Of a DNA stretch of 64,000 nucleotides, positions 58,576 to 64,000 are shown piece after piece (positions within the stretch are counted from its first letter, which is position 1; every line of letters begins with the position of its first letter). Made by a program: the position numbers and the translations under genes. Origin of the DNA: Rehmannia glutinosa (lineage: Eukaryota > Streptophyta > Magnoliopsida > Lamiales > Orobanchaceae); NCBI GenBank assembly GCA_016081115.2, contig CM071928.1, forward strand, positions 60,209,950-60,273,949, read 5' to 3'. The notes beneath the pieces are model-generated. The model made no database searches and was not told the DNA's origin. It saw only the letters and a list, made by a program, of their open reading frames with translations.

Positions 58576-59874
58576 ATGGCGGATATATCCTCCATAGTCA
58601 CTACCATTCCACACTTCAATCCGATATCTCTTCGTTTAGATCGTAGTAATTACAATTTTTGGAAACTTCAAGTTATATCTACTGTTCACGCCCATGGATT
58701 TGAAGGTATTCTTCTCGGAACAAAGCCTGCTCCTGCTCAGTTCTTACTTGATCCTGCTACTGGTGCATCTTCTACTCCAACTATCAATTCGGAATACATT
58801 GTTTGGGTTCACAAAGATCAGTTTCTACTGAGTTGGATGCTTTATTCTATAAGTGAGTCGATGTTGGGGCATATTAGCCGCTGCACTATTGCTAATGAGG
58901 TTTGGAAGGTTTTTACGAATTTATTTCAGTCTCAATCCAAGGCCAGATCCTTACAATTGCGTTTTATGTTGCAAACCTTGAAGAAAGGTTATCTGAGTGT
59001 TGATAAATACACTTTAAAAATGCGTAATATTGCGGATGATCTCAACTCAGCTAGTACTTGTCTCTCTGATGATGAATTGTGCATGTATATCCTTGGTGGT
59101 TTAGGTCCTGAATTTGATCATGTCGTTGTTAACCTTACCACTCGATCTGATCATCTCAATTTGCAAGAGGTTCAATTTTCATTGCACACACATGAATTAA
59201 GGTTGCAAAATCACACTCATTCACATTCAATTGCCTTGCATACTTCTACTCAGAGTCAGAATCCTTCCCCAGCTGCTAATGTGGTTGGTTTTCACAGAGG
59301 TTATAATTTTAGAGGTGGTGGTCGAAATTTTCGTGGCAGAGGATGTGGTGGTAGAAATTTCAGGCCTTCTACAAATCAACCTTTGTGTCAGTTGTGTGGT
59401 AAAACTGGTCACATTGCTCTAAAATGCTTCAAACGTTTTGACATAAGTTTCACAGGCTCTTACAGTATTTCTGAGGAATTCAAACCGGGGAATTTCTCTC
59501 AGTCTCAGGCTCTCCTTACATCTACTCCTGGATCTGTCAGTTCTCTTAATCACAATTGGTATTTTGACAGTGGAGCAACCAACCACATCACAGCTGATTT
59601 GGAGAATCTCTCTCTCAAAGCCAACTATCAAGGAAATGATCGCTTGGTTGTAGGTAATGGTTCTAAACTTCATATCTCTCATGTTGGTTCCAGCACCATT
59701 CCTTCTAATACTCATTCTACTCATCTCTTACTCAATAACATCCTGTATGTCCCTCAAATCACCAAAAACTTACTCAGCATTTCTCAATTCACACTTGACA
59801 ATAATGTTCTATTTGAATTTCATCACAATGTCTGTTTTGTGAAGGATAAACACAATCAACAGATCCTGTTGTAA
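58576..59874 (+). CDS. Element E gag and protease, open frame
   Basis: ATG at 58576 (ATGGCGG context), 432 codons without a stop. The gag UBN2-type region has LDRSNYNFWKLQVIST (residues about 21-36), VWVHKDQFLLSWML and LGGLGPEFDHVV. An Arg/Gly-rich stretch (GGGRNFRGRGCGGRNF) precedes the CCHC knuckle CQLCGKTGHIALKC at residues about 271-284. The protease motif WYFDSGATNHIT starts at residue 328, with NGSKLHISHVG and KNLLSISQF following. Gag packages RNA and the protease processes the polyprotein. The motif set fits the Ale/Retrofit lineage. A TAA at 59872 ends the frame, but the same frame continues in pol to 60138, so it is probably a nonsense change in one gag-pol frame. Confidence 0.88.
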   Translation: MADISSIVTTIPHFNPISLRLDRSNYNFWKLQVISTVHAHGFEGILLGTKPAPAQFLLDPATGASSTPTINSEYIVWVHKDQFLLSWMLYSISESMLGHISRCTIANEVWKVFTNLFQSQSKARSLQLRFMLQTLKKGYLSVDKYTLKMRNIADDLNSASTCLSDDELCMYILGGLGPEFDHVVVNLTTRSDHLNLQEVQFSLHTHELRLQNHTHSHSIALHTSTQSQNPSPAANVVGFHRGYNFRGGGRNFRGRGCGGRNFRPSTNQPLCQLCGKTGHIALKCFKRFDISFTGSYSISEEFKPGNFSQSQALLTSTPGSVSSLNHNWYFDSGATNHITADLENLSLKANYQGNDRLVVGNGSKLHISHVGSSTIPSNTHSTHLLLNNILYVPQITKNLLSISQFTLDNNVLFEFHHNVCFVKDKHNQQILL

Positions 59875-59973
59875 GGACATCTTAAGGATGGACTATACCA
59901 ATTGGATTTCTCTCATTTCCATAATTCCACAAGAAATAAAGATGTTTCTTGTAATTATGCTTCTTTTCCTTCT

Positions 59974-60227
59974 CAGTGTAATTCTGCTGTTGTTTCTTTC
60001 TCTTCTCAGTGTAATTCTGCTGTTGTTAGGTGTAATAAAATAAAAGCTCCTTTTCAATATCAATCTCTTAATTTCTATGATGCCTCTAAAGTAGGTAAAT
60101 TTGGTCACCCTGTAGTGTTGTATTCTCCAATGTTATGAAACAAATAAAAGTTATGAAACAGGAAATTTGGTCACCCTGCAGTGTTGTATTCTCCAATGTT
60201 ATGAAACAAATAAAAGCTCCTTTTCAA
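59974..60227 (+). repeat. Tandem duplications inside element E pol
   Basis: A 33-base unit starting CAGTGTAATTCTGC is repeated (59974 and 60007). A 65-base unit starting AAATTTGGTCACCC is repeated (60098 and 60163). TAAAAGCTCCTTTTC recurs 170 bases apart (60041 and 60211). These break the protein between protease and integrase. Confidence 0.85.
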
Positions 60228-61340
60228 TATAAATCTCTTAATTTCTATGATGCCTCTAAAGTAGGTAAATTGCATCAACAACACTTTGTTTCCTTACCTA
60301 CAAAAACTACAACACCATTTCAATTAGTACACTCTGATCTCTAGGGTCCTGCTCACTCTATCTCTGTTGATGGGTTTAAGTACTACATTCATTTTGTAGA
60401 TGATTTCACAAGGTTCACCTGGATATTTCCTTTAAAAACCAAATCTGAAGCACTTTCTATATTCAAAAGTTTTGTCTCATATGTTCAAACTCAGTTTGAT
60501 TTTTCTATTAAGTGTCTGCAAAGTGATTGGGGTGGTGAATATAGATCATTTGTTCCTCTCTTGTCTCACCTGGGGATCACATTTAGGCATCATTGTCCTT
60601 ATGTTCATCAACAAAATGGTCGGGCTGAAAAGGAAACATCTCCATATAGTAGAGATGGGTCTCTCCTTATTAGCTCAAGCACATCTTCCTCTCAAGTATT
60701 GGTGGCATGCTTTCCAGTCATCTGTCTTTGTCATCAATAGATTACCATCCTTTGTTCTTAGTAAAATATCTCCTTTTCAAAAACCTTTTTGGTCAGGCCC
60801 CTGACTACTCTTACCTCAAAGTGTTTGGATGCTCTTGTTTCCCATATCTTAGACCATATGCATCTCACAAACTTCATTTTAGATCACACAAATGTCTGTT
60901 TCTTGGATACAATCCACATCACAAAGGCTATCTATGTCTTAGTACAACTGGTAGAGTGTATATTGCCTCCACTGTTGCCTTTAATGAAGAAGAGTTTCCC
61001 TATCAAGAACTCTTTACCAATACCACTAGTCATTCTTCTCCATCTCAGTCCATTCCATTCTACTTTCCTTCTTTCAGCACTTCCTCTACAACTCTTAATA
61101 CAATTTCTCAACATGTTAGCACTCATTCCCCACCTCCTACTTCAGATTCCCAATCCACTCAATTTCCCCCTTCTCCTACTATATACAACCCTGATGGTAT
61201 TAATCTCACTGTCAATCTTCCACCTCTGTCTCCCTCCCCTCCACTCATTTCTCCTCCTCCTCTCCTAGAGCCTCCTGTTCTCCCTACCACTAATACACAT
61301 TCCATGATAACCAAGTCCAAACATGGTATTCACAAACCCA
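60228..61340 (+). pseudogene. Element E integrase
   Basis: The HHCC finger is disrupted by the duplications. VHSDL is followed by TAG (60342) where Trp is expected. The core then reads FVDDFTRFTWIFPLKTKSE (about 60391-60450), LQSDWGGEY and PYVHQQNGRAEKE before a shift near 60630. The frame 60707-61579 carries FVINRLPS, YLKVFGCSCFPYLRPY and HKCLFLGYNP, the copia integrase C-terminal part, then a Pro/Ser/Thr-rich linker. DDE residues are all present but not in one frame. Confidence 0.85.
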
Positions 61341-62952
61341 AATCCTTCCTTACCTCTGTCTCAGATCCCACCACTTTAGAACCATTTCTCAGTAAACCGG
61401 ACTCTTTCGGATCCAAGATGGAAGGTCGCTATGCGAGTGAGTTTGATGCAATGATTAAAAATGCCACTTGGAAATTGGTCCCTTGGTCCTCCGAGATGAA
61501 TGTCATAACTAACAAGTGGATTTTCGAACTAAATATAACTCCGATGGTTCGGTGGGATGATTCAAGGCTAGATTGGTAGCAATGGGCTTTCAACAAACCC
61601 CTGGGTTGATTACTTTGAGACTTTCACCATAGTTAAAGCATGCCTTTATTTAGATTGGTTCTCACTTTAGTTGTCTCTTAGAATTGGAGTATTCATCGAT
61701 AGACATCAATAATGCATTCATTAATGGTACATTGAATGAGGCAGTGTATATGGCACAACCAGAGGGTTTCGTTGATCCTTCTCAACCTACAGCTGTATGT
61801 AAACTCCACAAGTCTTTGTATAGACTTAAATAGGACCCTAGAGCTTGGTTCATCACATTAAAGCAGTTCTTAGTTTCACTTGGGTTCAAAATATCTGTTT
61901 CAGACAACTCATTGTTCTATAGAAATACAAATGGTGATCTCTTGCTGATACATGTGTATGTAGATGATATCCTCATCACTGGTGCAGATTCAAGTGCTAT
62001 TACTTCTGTCATTTAGACTTTAAATGGCAAGTTTGCTCTTAAAACTATGGGGCAAGTCAGTTATTTCTTGGGATTAGAGGCAAGGAGGTCCAGTTGTGGC
62101 ATGTCTCTCTTTCAAACTAAATACACACATGACTTACTGGTAAAAACTCATATGCTGACCAGTAAACCTATTTCCACTCCTACCTATCCCTCTCATAAGC
62201 TTAGTCTCCTTGACAGCAAGCCCTTTGATCAGCCATCTCTCTACAGGAGCACCATTGGGGCCTTACAATACTTAACTGTAACCAGGCCTTATATTTCCTT
62301 TGCTGTCAACAAGCTGATTCAGTTTCTCCATGCCCCTACTCAGAATCATTGGGTTGCCTGCAAACACTTATTAAGATATCTCAAAGGCTCTCTCTCTATG
62401 GGTATTTTCTTTAAACCTGTTTCCATATTTGTAATTGAGGGGTTCTCAGATGCAGATTGGGCTAGCAATCTAGATGATAGGAGGTCCACTGGTGGTCACT
62501 ACTTGATGTTGGGGGGCAATCTCCTTACCTGGAGTTCCAAAAAGCAACCTGTTGTGGCTAGGAGTAGTGCTGAATCAGATTACATGGCTCTTGCCAATCT
62601 TACTACTCATATTGTGTGGTTTAATTCTCTGTTACATGAACTAGGTGTGTCAGTTGAGTCTCTTTCTATTGTATGCTGTGACAACAATAGTGCACCTGCT
62701 CTTGCCAACAACCCTGTGTTTCATGCCAGAACCAAGCATATTGAAATTGACATACACTACATCAGAGAAAAGATTCTAGCTAAGGAAATTGATGTGAGGT
62801 ACATCCCTTCTGAAGAACAACCTGCATATTTGTTTACCAAGCCATTGTTTGTTACCCGGTTCCAATATTTGTGCAGCAAGCTTACACTTGGAGATCCCTT
62901 GTCCATCACTAGTCCAGCTTCAAGGGGGAGTGTTAGAGTATCTGTTAGTTAG
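61341..62952 (+). pseudogene. Element E reverse transcriptase and RNase H
   Basis: RT begins with EFDAMIKNATWKLVPW and TNKWIFEL in the frame ending at 61579. After shifts it reads INNAFINGTLNEAVYMAQPEG (read in pieces), LYRLK followed by a TAG where the GLKQ motif lies, and the catalytic YVDDILITGA at 61957-61986. The open frame 62047-62952 (301 codons) has MGQVSYFLGLEA, RPYISFAVNKLIQF, FSDADWASNLDDRRSTGG, SSAESDYMAL, HIEIDIHYIREKI and LFTKPLFVTRFQ: RT C-terminus and complete RNase H. The stop lies inside the 3' LTR, so the polypurine tract is within the coding frame, as is common in small copia elements. Confidence 0.88.
62921..62930 (+). other. Polypurine tract, element E
   Basis: CAAGGGGGAG directly before the 3' LTR. 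Confidence 0.88.
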
Positions 62953-63089
62953 TTAAGAAACAGTTAAGATAGTTACTATTCTATTAATATTGTTAGCTTT
63001 ATGTTAGATCTCTCAATTGCGATTAGTTAACTCTCTTTCCGTTATATATACTCATGCACGAGCTACACATAATACAAGTTTCACTTTCT
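62931..63089 (+). repeat. Element E 3' LTR, ends early
   Basis: TGTTAGAGTATC..., TATATATA at 63043-63050. It ends at CACTTTCT, about 34 bases before the position equivalent to the 5' LTR end, and yet is followed directly by the duplication GGGAA. Confidence 0.88.
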
Positions 63090-63094
63090 GGGAA

Positions 63095-63662
63095 GGACAC
63101 CAGTTAACAGTATGACACAAACTTCAACCAATCTTGCATTCTATTTAAACTTTATACACATATAAGTAAAATCCTGATAACAATACAAAAGTACAAGATT
63201 TAAGGAATTGAGACCAAATTTAGTTATATATCGCAATATATCTTAAGTATGTCTCCAATATCATGTATTTGTTCACAATTACAAATGTTGTCATAGATGA
63301 TGTTTCAATTAAAAGAATAATTAAACACACAAGAATAGTTCGCTTTAGCTCAATCACACTAATCCTCATCCAATCAACACAATTCAAGTCCAATATACAA
63401 AAGAAACAACTATTAAAGATATCAAAAGACAGCACAAAAGCTGAGATAAAGTAAAAATACACAAAAACACAACCTAAACGGATCAAAAACTTAAGGAGAA
63501 ATGGGAAGGAAAAAGAAAAGGCAAAAAAGGGAACAAGGGTTAGGGTCTTACCTTTTGCTCTGAAGGTGAAACAAAATCCCCAAAACTTAGGGTTTCTTCC
63601 ACCCCAAATCCCATAAAGTTCAAGAATTCAAAGAAGGAAGACCCATCTTGCATTGCGACTCC
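63095..63662 (-). repeat. Right arm of the inverted repeat, outer part
   Basis: Reverse complement of about 42570-43138: CCTTAAATCTTGTAC, TGTGTATAAAGTTTAAATAG and GTTGCATTTTTGTG-like sequences pair with the left arm. Similarity ends near 63662, where the flanks differ. Confidence 0.87.
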
Positions 63663-64000
63663 AAATTAATTGATTCCTCAGAAGAACAAAAATCACACCT
63701 CAAAACTGAAACAAAACTGTAGAGAAAAAAAAATCAGTCCAATAAGAAAAATGGATCGAGTAGAAATTTACGTTTATAAATCAATTTTTCAATGATAATT
63801 TTTCGAATAAGCTTAAATTTCACCGGCTTCTGCGGGTGAGATGGGGTAGAGCCGAGGTGTATTTTCCGTATGGTGCGCTGCTTATACGGTGGTTCTGAAT
63901 GGGTGTTGGAGTTCCCGCAATGGAGAGAATTTAACAAAATCATGTAGTTTGGGAATTTTACAAAGTCTATAGATTGTTGCCGACCCAGGTAGTGATGGCA
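63663..64000. other. Unassigned flank of the inverted repeat
   Basis: It has no resemblance to the flank of the left arm. The 69-codon minus-strand frame 63734-63943 has no recognisable content. It could be leader or promoter of the sequence duplicated in the right arm. Confidence 0.35.

Larger units (their letters stand above)
44302..63089 (+). mobile_element. Element E: Ale/Retrofit-type copia retrotransposon, split by element D
   Basis: Without D it is about 4.76 kb, the usual size for this lineage. Short LTRs (about 193 bp on the left, counting both halves, and 159 bp on the right), Met-tRNA primer site, one gag-pol frame, and polypurine tract CAAGGGGGAG. GGGAA is duplicated at 44297-44301 and 63090-63094. 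The empty site is visible in the left arm of the inverted repeat (CCTTCCCAAATC at 43130-43141). The 3' LTR lacks its last 34 or so bases. Confidence 0.88.

Overview
The window is repeat-dense intergenic DNA from a higher plant, most likely a eudicot. The species cannot be read from the sequence. The evidence is several families of plant LTR retrotransposons (Ty1/copia Sirevirus-type and Ale/Retrofit-type, and a Ty3/gypsy Athila/Tat-type with a tRNA-Asp primer site), plant-type GT-AG introns, and a host-like reading frame resembling plant mobile-domain/Ulp1-type genes. I see no intact host gene, no rRNA or tRNA gene, and nothing prokaryotic.

Layout. 1-2006: a minus-strand gypsy element (LTR, tRNA-Asp primer site, start of gag) whose gag is cut by a minus-strand copia LTR that runs off the left edge. 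2133-4272, 12842-12901 and 40744-about 41060: three pieces of one decayed Ulp1/plant-mobile-domain-like gene, split by two Sirevirus insertions. Element A (4273-12841, 8.6 kb) has target duplication GATA. Element B (12902-40743) has target duplication GACGA. B carries a nested relative, element C (18919-32904, target duplication AGGTG), inside its reverse transcriptase. 41062-42297: an orphan copia RT fragment, two arrays of short motifs typical of transposon ends, and a hAT-like element with an 8-bp duplication. 42570-63662: a large convergent inverted repeat (arms about 1.1 kb, 49-bp loop). Its right arm is interrupted by Ale-type element E (44302-63089), and E's 5' LTR is interrupted by Sirevirus element D (44474-58497, target duplication CATTA). 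The order of events is therefore inverted repeat, then E, then D; and host gene, then A and B, then C in B.

B, C and D are one family. Each is about 13.9-14.0 kb once nested insertions are removed. Each has about 1.55-kb LTRs, a Met-tRNA primer site, gag with a CCHC knuckle and long coiled coil, PR-INT-RT-RNase H, and a third reading frame of 4.3-4.6 kb between pol and the 3' LTR. That third frame has a recurrent promoter-like leader (TATA-like box about 140 bp before a well-placed ATG, CT-rich leader) and poly(A)-like signals after it, so it looks like a separate transcription unit carried by the retrotransposon. It is the strongest candidate here for an under-described system.

A second cross-cutting signal concerns sequence quality or mutation. 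Differences between copies that should match (LTR pairs, primer sites, pol frames) fall repeatedly on CAG/CTG trinucleotides, which become CG, CGG, TCG or are lost. This may be a base-calling artefact at CHG-methylated cytosines rather than biology. If so, many of the frameshifts described below are not real and these elements are more intact and younger than they look.
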